From Massilia sp. WG5 (GTDB lineage Bacteria; Pseudomonadota; Gammaproteobacteria; Burkholderiales; Burkholderiaceae_D), in assembly GCF_001412595.2 (NCBI RefSeq), contig NZ_CP012640.2, positions 930,001-994,000 of the forward strand: a stretch of 64,000 nt of DNA, given 5' to 3'. Numbering within the stretch: the stretch's first letter is position 1; each line of letters opens with the position of its first letter. The notes below the pieces were generated by a model, which was given only the letters and a program-made list of their open reading frames with translations, had not been told where the DNA came from and did no database searches. Positions 1-7,615 of the stretch are shown piece after piece. A program made the translations under genes and the position numbers.

Positions 1-207
1 CGAGGTCGCGGCCCAGCTGCGGAAGGCGCGCCGGGCCGCGTCCAGGGCGGCGTCCAGGTCTTCCTGCCGCGCCACCGGAATCACCCCGACCGCCGTCTCG
101 GTGGCAGGATCCAGCACCTCGCGTACGCCGCCGCCGGTGGCGGCGCGCCAGACTCCATCGATGTACAGGCCGTAATCGGCATACAGGCCAAGCTGCTCGC
201 GCTTCAT
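1..207 (-). CDS. NAD(P)-dependent aldehyde dehydrogenase, N-terminal part (runs off the left edge)
   Basis: Only the first 69 codons are in the window. They begin MKREQLGLYADYGLYIDG and continue through GVREVLDPATETAVGVIPVA and a helix rich in AALDAARRAF, the usual N-terminal pattern of the aldehyde dehydrogenase superfamily (first strand, then the NPATGE-like turn). Catalytic Cys and Glu lie outside the window. The start is ATG at 207, preceded by AGAGGAGACGACGC on the coding strand, a good ribosome binding site. It sits downstream of the ThDP-enzyme operon behind a terminator and has its own promoter element (227-301), which resembles the one in front of the operon, so co-regulation is likely. 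I infer that it oxidises an aldehyde made by the neighbouring enzymes. Confidence 0.85.
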   Translation of the reverse strand, partial: MKREQLGLYADYGLYIDGVWRAATGGGVREVLDPATETAVGVIPVARQEDLDAALDAARRAFRSWAATS

Positions 208-226
208 GCGTCGTCTCCTCTTTTCT

Positions 227-301
227 GGTGACTCCATTAAACCGCGCCGGCCCAGCCGCAACAATGTCGCCAAATGTGAAACTCTGGGACTATCCACCGA
301 T
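227..301 (-). promoter_or_regulatory. Promoter/operator element of the aldehyde dehydrogenase gene (copy 1 of a shared element)
   Basis: On the coding strand this stretch reads ATCGGTGGATAGTCCCAGAG, then TTTCACATTTGG, CATTGTTG and TTTAATG. It aligns end to end with 7433-7508 in front of the alcohol dehydrogenase operon (roughly three quarters identical, best in the first 31 bases). TTGTTG and TTTAAT lie 17 bases apart and could be -35 and -10 boxes. The conserved block just upstream of the -35 fits an activator site, possibly for the AraC-type regulator at 9423-10361. The match is seen directly; the function is inferred. Confidence 0.55.
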
Positions 302-334
302 CCGCCGGGCACGCGTTCCGCCCGCCGCAAAACG

Positions 335-357
335 AAAAAGCCGCCTCGAAAGGCGGC
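335..357 (-). terminator. Rho-independent terminator of the ThDP-enzyme operon
   Basis: On the minus strand, GCCGCCT-TTCG-AGGCGGC forms a 7-bp stem with a tetraloop, followed by TTTTT. It lies 31 bases after the stop of the ThDP enzyme and before the promoter element of the aldehyde dehydrogenase. Confidence 0.85.
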
Positions 358-387
358 CCGGACGGCGACGCGGCAACCGGCGACCGG

Positions 388-2298
388 CTACAGGCCCAGC
401 GTGTGGTAGCGCGCCTGTACCTCGTCCACCCAGTTGCCGACGTTCCAGGAACCATAGGCCCCCATCCCCGCAAGCGGATCCTCGCCGGCATACACCGGCA
501 CGTGGACCACCGACAGGCCCGGATGCGCATGCGCCGCGCGCAGCGCCGCCGCCAGCTCCTCGCGCGTGGCGCCGCCCCACAGCGCGCATACGCCCTGCAC
601 GCTCGAGCACAGCCGCACGTAGTCGACCGCGACCGAGTCGCTGGTGCGGAACTCGCGCCCGTACTGGGCATGCTGCAGGCTGCTGATCGCGGCCATGCGC
701 CGGTTGTCGAAGATGACGATCATGCCGCGGGTGCCGTGCTCCACCGCGTCGATCAGGGCTTGCGGATTCATCATGAACGAGCCGTCGCCGGTGAAGGCGA
801 TCGGATACGCGGGCCGCTGCGCCAGGCCCGCCGCCACCATGCCGCTGGTCGCGAAGCCCATGTAGGAGGCGCCGGTTTCCGTGAAGGTCTGGAACGGCGC
901 GTCGTCCTCGACGATCTGGAAGCCGTTGGCCTGGACGTCGCCGGCGTCGAAGTACTTGACGGCGCCGACTTCCCTGGCGAAGTCGTCCACGGTCTTGATC
1001 GCCACCGGCTGGGTCAGCACCGGACGCTGCCAGGCGGCGTCGGCCAGCGGCGGCGCGTCGAAGCGCTGTTTCGAGAACGCCAGCCATTCGGCCTTGCTGG
1101 CGGCGCAGGCCTGCAGCCATGGCGCGTGCTGTTCCGGCGGCACCGCGCCCACCGCCTCGGCGAGCTGCCGGACGACCGCGCCGATGTCGCCGATCAGCGC
1201 CAGCGTGCGGTTGTAGTGGGTGGCGTCGAGCGGGTCGCCATTGATGTTGACGACCGCCCGGACCTGCGGGTAGCCGGTGCCGGAGCAGTCGGCCTGGCAG
1301 ACGGCGCGGGTGCCGATGGCGATCAGGAGGTCGGCGTTCTGCATCGCGAAGTTGCCGCTGATCGAGCCCTTGCTGCCGCCGACGTGCATATTCTGCGGAT
1401 GCCGGTGCGGCAGCACCCCGGTCGAGCCGGGCGACAGCACCACCGCCGCGCCGATGCGCTCCGCCAGCGCCCGCAGCTCGGCTGCGAAACGGCGCGAACC
1501 GCCGCCGGCCTTGATGACGATCCGGCGCGCGTCGCGGATCAGCGCGGCGGCCTGTTCCAGGTCCTGGCTGTCGGCCAGCGCCTGGCGCGGCAGCTTCATC
1601 CGCTCGGGCAAGGCGGCCAGGTTGAGCGCCAGCGTGGCCGGCTGGGTGTTGATCGGCGCCAGCAGGAAGAAGGGACCGGCCTTGTAGGGGTCGTGCACGG
1701 TCTGGGTGCCGCGGCGCAGCGCGTCGCGCAATGCCTCGGGCGTGTGCAGCACGTAGGATTCGCCCAGCAGCGCGGCCATCTGCCCGTAGATGCCCTGGCG
1801 GCGGCGCGGAACCTGCTGCATGTTGTAGCCCTCGCCATGGGTGGTCTCGTCGCCATAGATGTGATAGACGCCCACGCCGTTCGACGCGGCCGCCAGCGCG
1901 CCGGCCATCGCCTGCAAGCCGCCCGGCCCGATCGAGGTGACCACCGCCGGTGTCTCGCCGTACTGCCAGGCCAGTGCGGTGGCCACGTGGGCCATCGCCA
2001 CTTCGTTGCGGAAGTTGAAGGTACGCGTCACGCCGGCTTCGTCGTACTGGCGCAGCACCTCGCCGATGTGGGTCGAGCCGTGCCCGAAGATCGCCAGGTA
2101 CTTGGTGACGCCCTGCTTGAGCAGGCCAAGGACCAGGCCTTCGGCCAGGGTCACCTGCATGCGCGCCGGCAGGGTCCCGGTCGCGAGCGCCGCTTCCAGA
2201 CCGCCGGCGGCCGCGATGGCCCGGGCGCGCTCGAGGGTCGCGTCGATTTCCGCCAGCCGCGCCGTGCTCGCGCCGCCTACACTGAATGGTTTGTTCAT
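388..2298 (-). CDS. ThDP-dependent enzyme of the IolD / acetolactate synthase type
   Basis: A 636-residue three-domain thiamine diphosphate enzyme. The N-terminal PYR domain has the activating Glu in FNFRNEVAMAH (about residue 95) and an IolD-like AIFGHGSTHIGEV segment. The central domain contains VVLSPGSTGVLPHRHPQN. The C-terminal PP domain has the Mg/ThDP motif TGDGSFMMN ending in VIFDNRRM. The length matches IolD (trihydroxycyclohexane-dione hydrolase) better than ordinary acetolactate synthases (about 560-590). The start overlaps the stop of the molybdenum C-half gene (ATGA), so it is the last gene of the operon. IolD and cyclohexane-1,2-dione hydrolase cleave cyclic 1,2-diones; a similar C-C cleavage is a reasonable guess here, but the substrate is unknown. 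It is not proposed to be a biosynthetic acetolactate synthase because no ilvH partner is present. Confidence 0.75.
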   Translation of the reverse strand: MNKPFSVGGASTARLAEIDATLERARAIAAAGGLEAALATGTLPARMQVTLAEGLVLGLLKQGVTKYLAIFGHGSTHIGEVLRQYDEAGVTRTFNFRNEVAMAHVATALAWQYGETPAVVTSIGPGGLQAMAGALAAASNGVGVYHIYGDETTHGEGYNMQQVPRRRQGIYGQMAALLGESYVLHTPEALRDALRRGTQTVHDPYKAGPFFLLAPINTQPATLALNLAALPERMKLPRQALADSQDLEQAAALIRDARRIVIKAGGGSRRFAAELRALAERIGAAVVLSPGSTGVLPHRHPQNMHVGGSKGSISGNFAMQNADLLIAIGTRAVCQADCSGTGYPQVRAVVNINGDPLDATHYNRTLALIGDIGAVVRQLAEAVGAVPPEQHAPWLQACAASKAEWLAFSKQRFDAPPLADAAWQRPVLTQPVAIKTVDDFAREVGAVKYFDAGDVQANGFQIVEDDAPFQTFTETGASYMGFATSGMVAAGLAQRPAYPIAFTGDGSFMMNPQALIDAVEHGTRGMIVIFDNRRMAAISSLQHAQYGREFRTSDSVAVDYVRLCSSVQGVCALWGGATREELAAALRAAHAHPGLSVVHVPVYAGEDPLAGMGAYGSWNVGNWVDEVQARYHTLGL

Positions 2299-3323
2299 GC
2301 TGGTGCCCGCTCCGTAATTTTCAGGGTCTGTTGACGGCCTTTGTGACGCAGCGCCTCCAGCACGCGTTCCGGCGTGGCCGGCAGCGTCCTGATGCGCACG
2401 CCGACGGCGTCGTAGATAGCGTTGACGATCGCCGGCGCGGTCGGCACCATGGCCGGCTCGCCAATGCCCTTCACGCCCAGCGGGTTGTTGGGATCGACCT
2501 CCTGGATCAGCACCGAGGTCACGTGCGGGACGTCGAGCGCGGTCGGCAGGATGTACTTGGCGAAGCTCGGGGTGGTGGTGACGCCATCCTTCTGGCTGTA
2601 CTCCTCCATCAGCGCGTGCCCGACCGCCATCACCACGCCGCCTTCGATCTGGCCTTCGACGCCGCGCGGATTGATCACCCGGCCGATGTCGTGCGCGGCC
2701 CAGACGCCCAGCACCTGCACCTCGCCGGAATCGGTGTCGACTTCGACCTCGGCGATCTGGGCGCCCCAGACATAGGACTTCCATGGCGTCGCATGGCCGT
2801 CGGCCGGATCGAGCGCCGTGTGCTGCGACGAGTACAGGCCGCTGCCGACGATCACGATGCCGTGCTCGAACTTGAGCGCGTGCACCGCCGCCGACATCGT
2901 GCACTCGTGGCGATTGTGCGGATCGTCCGCCCAGCAGCGTCCGTGGCGGGCGTGGATGCGCTCCGGCGCCACCTCCCAGCGCCTGGCCATCGCCTCCCTG
3001 AACTTGGCCATCGCGTCGCGGCAGGCCAGCGCCACCGCATTCGAGATCATGTAGGTCTGGCGGGTCGCGCCCGCGTGCGCGGCCTCCGGCACGCGCGCCG
3101 TGTCGTTGTCGCCCAGCGTGACGTCCTCGGGCGTGACGCCCATCTCGTCGGCGGCGACCTGGCACAGCACCGTCAGGATGCCTTCGCCCAGTTCCGTCAC
3201 GCCGGTCATCACCTTGACCGTGCCGCCGTCATCCAGTTCGACCCAGGCGGCGGCCCGGTCCATCGCCGCCGTGCGCGCGATGCCGTACCAGCCGCAGGCC
3301 ATGCCGCGTCCACGCTTCTTCAT
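2295..3323 (-). CDS. Xanthine dehydrogenase family, molybdenum-binding subunit, C-terminal half as a separate polypeptide
   Basis: 342 residues beginning MKKRGRGMACGWYGIARTA, which in the family is the start of the second half of the molybdopterin subunit. It continues with TELGEGILTVLCQVAADEMG, the AHDIGRVINP segment, and ends with GVKGIGEPAMVPTAPAIVNAI. The Glu of GIGEP is the expected catalytic base of molybdenum hydroxylases. Residue count and content show that the first half (with GGGFGGK) is missing; it is carried by the preceding gene. The ATG overlaps the previous TGA (ATGA) and is preceded by GGAGGTGGAGCA, a strong ribosome binding site, so this looks like a real separate chain rather than a sequencing slip. 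It should assemble with the products at 3320-5245 and 5238-6173. Confidence 0.85.
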   Translation of the reverse strand: MKKRGRGMACGWYGIARTAAMDRAAAWVELDDGGTVKVMTGVTELGEGILTVLCQVAADEMGVTPEDVTLGDNDTARVPEAAHAGATRQTYMISNAVALACRDAMAKFREAMARRWEVAPERIHARHGRCWADDPHNRHECTMSAAVHALKFEHGIVIVGSGLYSSQHTALDPADGHATPWKSYVWGAQIAEVEVDTDSGEVQVLGVWAAHDIGRVINPRGVEGQIEGGVVMAVGHALMEEYSQKDGVTTTPSFAKYILPTALDVPHVTSVLIQEVDPNNPLGVKGIGEPAMVPTAPAIVNAIYDAVGVRIRTLPATPERVLEALRHKGRQQTLKITERAPA

Positions 3324-5245
3324 TGCTCCACCTCCTGCGCCTGCTGTTGCTGGACCTGCGGCCCGGCCGCCCTGGCCTCGTGTTTCGGCAGGCGGGCGCC
3401 CAGTTCGCATGGTGCGCGGGCGCCGGCCAGCCCGAGGTCGCGGCGCTGCTGCCCGAGCGCCTCGCGGTGCGGGACGCCCGGCTCCCATTGCGCGGCCTCG
3501 GCCGCGCCATCGATGCACTTCAGGAGCGCGACCGAACGGACGATATCCTGCTGCGTGTGCGTGTTGGCGCCGTCGCGCATCGCGTTGACGCGGCGCAGCT
3601 CGATCGGATCCATCTTCAGGTGTTCGGCCACCTGGTCGAGCATCGCCTCGGTCGCGAACTCGGACTGGAAGGCGCCAAAGCTGCGGAACGCGCCGCTCGG
3701 GGTGTTGTTGGTATAGACGGCGATCGCGTCGACCCAGACATTCGGGATCCGGTATGGACCGGGGCCGAGGATCGAGGCCTTGTTCATCACCGCCGGACTG
3801 GACATCGCGTAGGCGCCGCCGTCGGCCAGCATCTTCATTTCGCTGGCGACGATGCGGCCATCCTTCATGACGCCCATCCGATACCGGATCGTGAACGGGT
3901 GGCGCTTGGCCGATACGGCGAGCGATTCCTCGCGCGTGAACACCAGCTTGACCGGGCGCCGGGTCTTGATCGCGGCCAGCGCCAGCATGCCCTGGTAGAT
4001 CATGTCTTCCTTGCCGCCGAAGCCGCCGCCGATCGCGCTCATCACCATGCGCACCTTGTTGATCGGCCGGTTCAGGATCGTGGCAAGCATGTGGCGATGG
4101 TGGGTGATGTTCTGGCTCGGCGAATGCACCACGACCGTGCCGTCCGGATCCAGCCAGGCGACGCCCGCCTCCGGCTCGAGGTAGGCGTGCTCGATCGCCT
4201 GGGTGCGGAACACGTCTTCGAACACATAGTCGGCCTGCTGGAAGCCCTGCTCGACGTCGCCCTTGCGGATCCTGGTGTGCTTGCACAGGTTGCCCGGGTA
4301 GGCCTCGTGTAGCTGCGGTGCGCCCGGACCGATGGCTTCCTCGGGGTCGAACACGCCCGGCAGCGGCGCGATGCGCAGCTTGATCTTCCTGATCGCCGCG
4401 CGCGCGATGGCCGGACTCCCGGCCACCACCGCGCAGATCTGTTCGCCGGTATGGCGCACCACGCCGCGCGCCAGCACCGGCTGGTCGTGGTAGAACACGC
4501 CGAAGCCGTCCTTGCCTGGCACGTCGTCGCAGGTGATCACGGCTTCCACGCCCGGCATCGCGCGCGCCTCGGACACGTCGAGCAGCTCGATGCGCCCGTG
4601 CGGCACGGGGCTCCTCAGCACCTGCATGTGCAGCATGTTCGTGAGCGACATGTCGGCGGCGTACTGCAGCCGGCCGGCGACCTTGGAAGGCGCGTCGAGC
4701 CGGCGATAGCTGGCCCCCATGAAGTCGCCCTCGACTTTTTCCTCGTCCAGCGCGGCCGGCGGCCTGCTGCCGTTCAGGACGTCGCGCGCCAGTTCGACCG
4801 CCTCGAAGATCTTCTGGTAGCCGGTGCAACGGCAAATATTGCCGGACAGGCCCTCCTTGATCTCGTCCAGGCTGGCGTGGGGATTGCGGCGCAGCGTCGA
4901 GGTCGCGGCCATCACCATGCCCGGGATGCAGAAGCCGCATTGCGAGGCGCCGGTGCGATGAAAGGCCTTCTGCAGCACGGTCAGCTCGCCGCTTTCGTGG
5001 TCGGCCAGGCCCTCGACGGTGTCGACCTTGCAGCCTTGCGCCTTGGCGGCCGGGGTCAGGCAGCTCTTGATCAGCTTGCCGTCGACGAACATCGAGCAGG
5101 TGCCGCATTCGCCGGCCCCGCAGCCTTCCTTGTTGCCGGTCAGGTGCAGCTCGTCGCGCACGAAATCGAGCAGGCGCAAATGCGGCTCGCAGCGCTTTTC
5201 GACCAGACGGCCATTGACCGTCATGCTTATTCTTGCTTCATGCAT
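3320..5245 (-). CDS. Fused [2Fe-2S] and molybdenum-binding N-half subunit of a xanthine dehydrogenase-type hydroxylase
   Basis: 641 residues. Positions 1-160 are the two-cluster iron-sulphur module: plant-type ferredoxin cysteines in GCGAGECGTCSMF with a later C, then CGFCIPGMVM and ICRCTGYQ of the second cluster. From about 175 the molybdenum subunit begins (YRRLDAPSKVAGRLQYAADM) and includes the GGGFGGK motif and the PSGAFRSFGAFQSEF segment. It stops after a Gln/Glu-rich tail, exactly where the second half would follow; that half is the next gene. Fusion of FeS and Mo modules recalls Desulfovibrio aldehyde oxidoreductase, but there the chain is unbroken. The start ATG at 5245 follows GAGGAGGTATCCC and overlaps the FAD gene by 8 bases. 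Confidence 0.85.
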   Translation of the reverse strand: MHEARISMTVNGRLVEKRCEPHLRLLDFVRDELHLTGNKEGCGAGECGTCSMFVDGKLIKSCLTPAAKAQGCKVDTVEGLADHESGELTVLQKAFHRTGASQCGFCIPGMVMAATSTLRRNPHASLDEIKEGLSGNICRCTGYQKIFEAVELARDVLNGSRPPAALDEEKVEGDFMGASYRRLDAPSKVAGRLQYAADMSLTNMLHMQVLRSPVPHGRIELLDVSEARAMPGVEAVITCDDVPGKDGFGVFYHDQPVLARGVVRHTGEQICAVVAGSPAIARAAIRKIKLRIAPLPGVFDPEEAIGPGAPQLHEAYPGNLCKHTRIRKGDVEQGFQQADYVFEDVFRTQAIEHAYLEPEAGVAWLDPDGTVVVHSPSQNITHHRHMLATILNRPINKVRMVMSAIGGGFGGKEDMIYQGMLALAAIKTRRPVKLVFTREESLAVSAKRHPFTIRYRMGVMKDGRIVASEMKMLADGGAYAMSSPAVMNKASILGPGPYRIPNVWVDAIAVYTNNTPSGAFRSFGAFQSEFATEAMLDQVAEHLKMDPIELRRVNAMRDGANTHTQQDIVRSVALLKCIDGAAEAAQWEPGVPHREALGQQRRDLGLAGARAPCELGARLPKHEARAAGPQVQQQQAQEVEQ

Positions 5246-6173
5246 GGGATACCTCCTCGCCGTGTCCGGCATCGCGCGCGACCGCGAAGCCGCACTCCTG
5301 CAGGGCGTTGACGATGCCCCGCTCGACAAAGTTGACCAGCACCTCGCGCCGGTATTCGACCCGGCTGCGCGAACGCACATGGTGTTCGGCCATCTGCGCC
5401 GCATCCGCGATCAGCTCGGCGCCGATCTCGCGCCCCGCCAGCAGGCGCTCGACTTCCGGCAGGCGCATGGCCACGGGACCGACCGCGCCGATCGCGATCC
5501 GCACGTCGTGGAAGCGGACGCCGCTCGCATCCAGCCGCGCCAGCACGGCCAGGCAAACCGTCGAGATCACCAGCGAGCGGCGGTGCCCGACCTTCTCGAA
5601 CGCGGTGCCGTAGGCGCCCGCGGGCTCGAGCTCGATGTGGCCCAGCAGCTCGCCCGGCGCCATCGCGGTCTTGCCGGGGCCCTGCAGGTAGTCGGCCAGC
5701 GCCAGCGTGCGCGACCTCGGCTCGCCCGCCTCGTGGCGCCACAGCGTCACGCTCGCGTTCTGGGTGAGCAGCGGCGGCATCGCGTCGCCGGCCGGCGAGG
5801 CGTTCACCAGGTTGCCGCCGACCGTCGCCTGCTCGCGGATCTGGTCGTCCGCGAACCAGATCGCGCAACGGCGCAGCACCGGTGCGTGCTGCAACAGCAG
5901 CGGGTGGCGCAGGAACTCGGCGATCGTCGTGTTGGCGCCGATCCGCAGGCGTCCCTGCTCCATCCGCACGCCGGACAGCGGAGCGATGCGGGTGACGTCG
6001 ACCAGGGCCTCGTAGTGCACGTCGCCGGCCCGCCCCTCGCGCGCCCAGGTGAACAGGTCGGTCCCGCCCGCGATCACCCGGGCCCTGTCGCCGTAGCGCG
6101 CCAGGTGCGCGAACGCTTCGTCCAGGCTCGCCGCCGAAATGTAGTTGTCCCAACTAAGCATAGTCTCCGCCAT
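5238..6173 (-). CDS. FAD-binding subunit of the xanthine dehydrogenase-type hydroxylase
   Basis: 311 residues of the FAD-binding domain plus CO-dehydrogenase flavoprotein C-terminal domain. Visible signatures are the first FAD loop VIAGGTDLFTW (about residue 35), the second loop TVGGNLVNASPAGDAMP (about 110) and the C-terminal IAIGAVGPVAMRLPEVE. Electrons from the molybdenum site would pass through the two iron-sulphur clusters of the next gene's product to this flavin. I chose the ATG at 6173 (MAETMLSW); a second in-frame ATG at 6161 is also possible. The gene follows the alcohol dehydrogenase after 29 bases and overlaps the next gene by 8, placing it in the middle of the five-gene operon. 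Confidence 0.85.
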   Translation of the reverse strand: MAETMLSWDNYISAASLDEAFAHLARYGDRARVIAGGTDLFTWAREGRAGDVHYEALVDVTRIAPLSGVRMEQGRLRIGANTTIAEFLRHPLLLQHAPVLRRCAIWFADDQIREQATVGGNLVNASPAGDAMPPLLTQNASVTLWRHEAGEPRSRTLALADYLQGPGKTAMAPGELLGHIELEPAGAYGTAFEKVGHRRSLVISTVCLAVLARLDASGVRFHDVRIAIGAVGPVAMRLPEVERLLAGREIGAELIADAAQMAEHHVRSRSRVEYRREVLVNFVERGIVNALQECGFAVARDAGHGEEVSHA

Positions 6174-6202
6174 CCTCTCCGTTGCCAGCCCTGTTGCCTG
6201 CC

Positions 6203-7369
6203 TTAGTGCTTCATCGTGACCACGACCTTGATCGCATCGTCGATGCGCTCGCGCGCGTACCGGAGCGCAGTCGGCACCTCGTCCAGCGGGAAGGTGTGCG
6301 TGTGGATCAGCTTGGCCGGGAAGCGGTTCATGCCCATCAGCGAGGCGGCGCGGTGGGTGGCGCTCTTGCCCTCGCCGCGGATGCCGAACACGTAGATGTT
6401 GTTGCGCACCAGGTAGGCCACGTCCACCGGCACCGGCTGCTGCGGGAAGGCGGCCAGGCAGATGCGTCCGCCGCGCTTGAGCATGCGCGCGGCGTCGTTC
6501 ATGGCGTTCGGCGCGCCCGAGCATTCGAGCACGTAATGGGCGCCGCCGCCGGTGATTTCGCGCACGCGCTCGACCGCGTCCTCGTGCGTGACGTTGATGG
6601 TGTGGTCGGCGCCCAGCTTGCGGCCCATCTCGAGGCGGTTGTCGCGGGTGCCGGTCAGGATCACCTGGTCGGCGCCCAGCGCCTTGGCCACGCCCACCCC
6701 CATCAGGCCGATCGGACCGGGGCCGGTGACCACCACCGATTGGCCGGCGATCAGGCCGCCCAGCACATCGAGTCCGTACATCGCGGTGCCGGCGGTGACG
6801 ATCAGCGTCGCTTCCTCGTCGCTCATGTGGTGCGGCACGTGCACCATGGTGTTGATGTGATTGATCGCGTACTCGGCAAAGCCGCCGTCGGTCGTGAAGC
6901 CGTTGGCGCGATGCCCCTTGTCGACCTCGCCGTAGTTCTTGCCGTAGTTGAGGCAGGAGGTGTACATCCCTTCGCGGCAGCGTTCGCAGCGGCCGCAGCC
7001 GGCATGCACTTCGACCGCGACCCGGTCGCCGATCTTGTACTCGTCGACGCCGTGCCCCAGCTTGACCACGGTGCCCATGTACTCGTGACCAGGAGTGAAG
7101 CCCTTGTTGAACGGCAGCCCGCCCCGGATCTGCGCCGGCGGCCCATGCTTGATGATCTCGAGGTCGGTGGCGCACACCGCGATCGCATCGATACGCACCA
7201 GCACCTCGGCGGGACCCGGCTCCGGCACCGGTTTCTCGACCAGGGTCAGTTCGTCGGGGGCGCCGAGCACCCACGCCTTCATCGTTGCCGGAATCTGGTA
7301 ACGGTCATCGTGCCCGGCCTTCGCCTGGGTCGCTGCGGTTTGCTGGGGCGATTCCAATACTGCTGCCAT
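6203..7369 (-). CDS. Zinc-containing alcohol dehydrogenase (MDR family, threonine/polyol dehydrogenase-like)
   Basis: 388 residues of the zinc-dependent medium-chain dehydrogenase family. Catalytic zinc ligands are Cys in AVCATDLEI and His-Glu in TPGHEYMG. Structural zinc ligands are the four cysteines of CGRCERCREGMYTSC. The Rossmann fold is marked by VVVTGPGPIGLMG. The N-terminus (about 30 residues before MKAWVLGAPDEL) is longer than usual. The ATG at 7369 is 7 bases after GAGGAG; an ATG at 7375 is too close to it. This is the first gene of the operon and follows the promoter element at 7433-7508. I infer that it oxidises a secondary alcohol or polyol to the ketone handled by the later enzymes. 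Confidence 0.85.
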   Translation of the reverse strand: MAAVLESPQQTAATQAKAGHDDRYQIPATMKAWVLGAPDELTLVEKPVPEPGPAEVLVRIDAIAVCATDLEIIKHGPPAQIRGGLPFNKGFTPGHEYMGTVVKLGHGVDEYKIGDRVAVEVHAGCGRCERCREGMYTSCLNYGKNYGEVDKGHRANGFTTDGGFAEYAINHINTMVHVPHHMSDEEATLIVTAGTAMYGLDVLGGLIAGQSVVVTGPGPIGLMGVGVAKALGADQVILTGTRDNRLEMGRKLGADHTINVTHEDAVERVREITGGGAHYVLECSGAPNAMNDAARMLKRGGRICLAAFPQQPVPVDVAYLVRNNIYVFGIRGEGKSATHRAASLMGMNRFPAKLIHTHTFPLDEVPTALRYARERIDDAIKVVVTMKH

Positions 7370-7432
7370 GATCATGCTCCTCTATTGATGTGAAATGTCG
7401 TCTCCGTCCGTCAGGCGCAGCTTCGCATGTCC

Positions 7433-7508
7433 GGTAACGTCATTAAATCCCGGGCGGCATATCCCCGACAATGCAGGCAAGTGTGCAAGTCTGGGACAAT
7501 CCACCGAT
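7433..7508 (-). promoter_or_regulatory. Promoter/operator element of the alcohol dehydrogenase-molybdoenzyme operon (copy 2 of the shared element)
   Basis: On the coding strand it reads ATCGGTGGATTGTCCCAGAC, then TTGCACACTTGCC, CATTGTCG and ATTTAATG. Nearly every block recurs in the same order at 227-301. TTGTCG and TTTAAT are 18 bases apart (possible -35/-10), leaving a leader of roughly 65 bases before the ATG at 7369. The strongly conserved part lies immediately upstream of the -35. I infer an activator-dependent promoter. Confidence 0.55.
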
Positions 7509-7555
7509 GTGATTCCCGGGTGGCCGTGCCGCGGCGCATGCATTGCACCGGCACG

Positions 7556-7583
7556 AAAAAAAACCGCCTCGTGTGGAGGCGGC
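7556..7583 (-). terminator. Rho-independent terminator of the transporter gene
   Basis: On the minus strand the stem CCGCCTC/GAGGCGG has a 5-base loop and is followed by an eight-base T run. It lies 33 bases after the transporter stop and separates it from the alcohol dehydrogenase operon. Confidence 0.85.
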
Positions 7584-7615
7584 TGTCGAACACGGCGCGG
7601 ACTCGCCGCCACCGT

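Noticed and set aside
227..301. Reading the shared element as a sigma-54 promoter
   Set aside because: TGGC-N8-TTGC with correct spacing occurs in this copy, but in the other copy (7433-7508) the essential GG and GC dinucleotides are changed, while a sigma-70-like TTGTyG/TTTAAT pair is kept in both.
3315..3330. Treating the molybdenum subunit as one frameshifted pseudogene
   Set aside because: The second half has its own strong ribosome binding site and an ATGA overlap like the other joints of the operon, and both halves look fully conserved. It remains open until homologues are compared, so it is kept as a finding.
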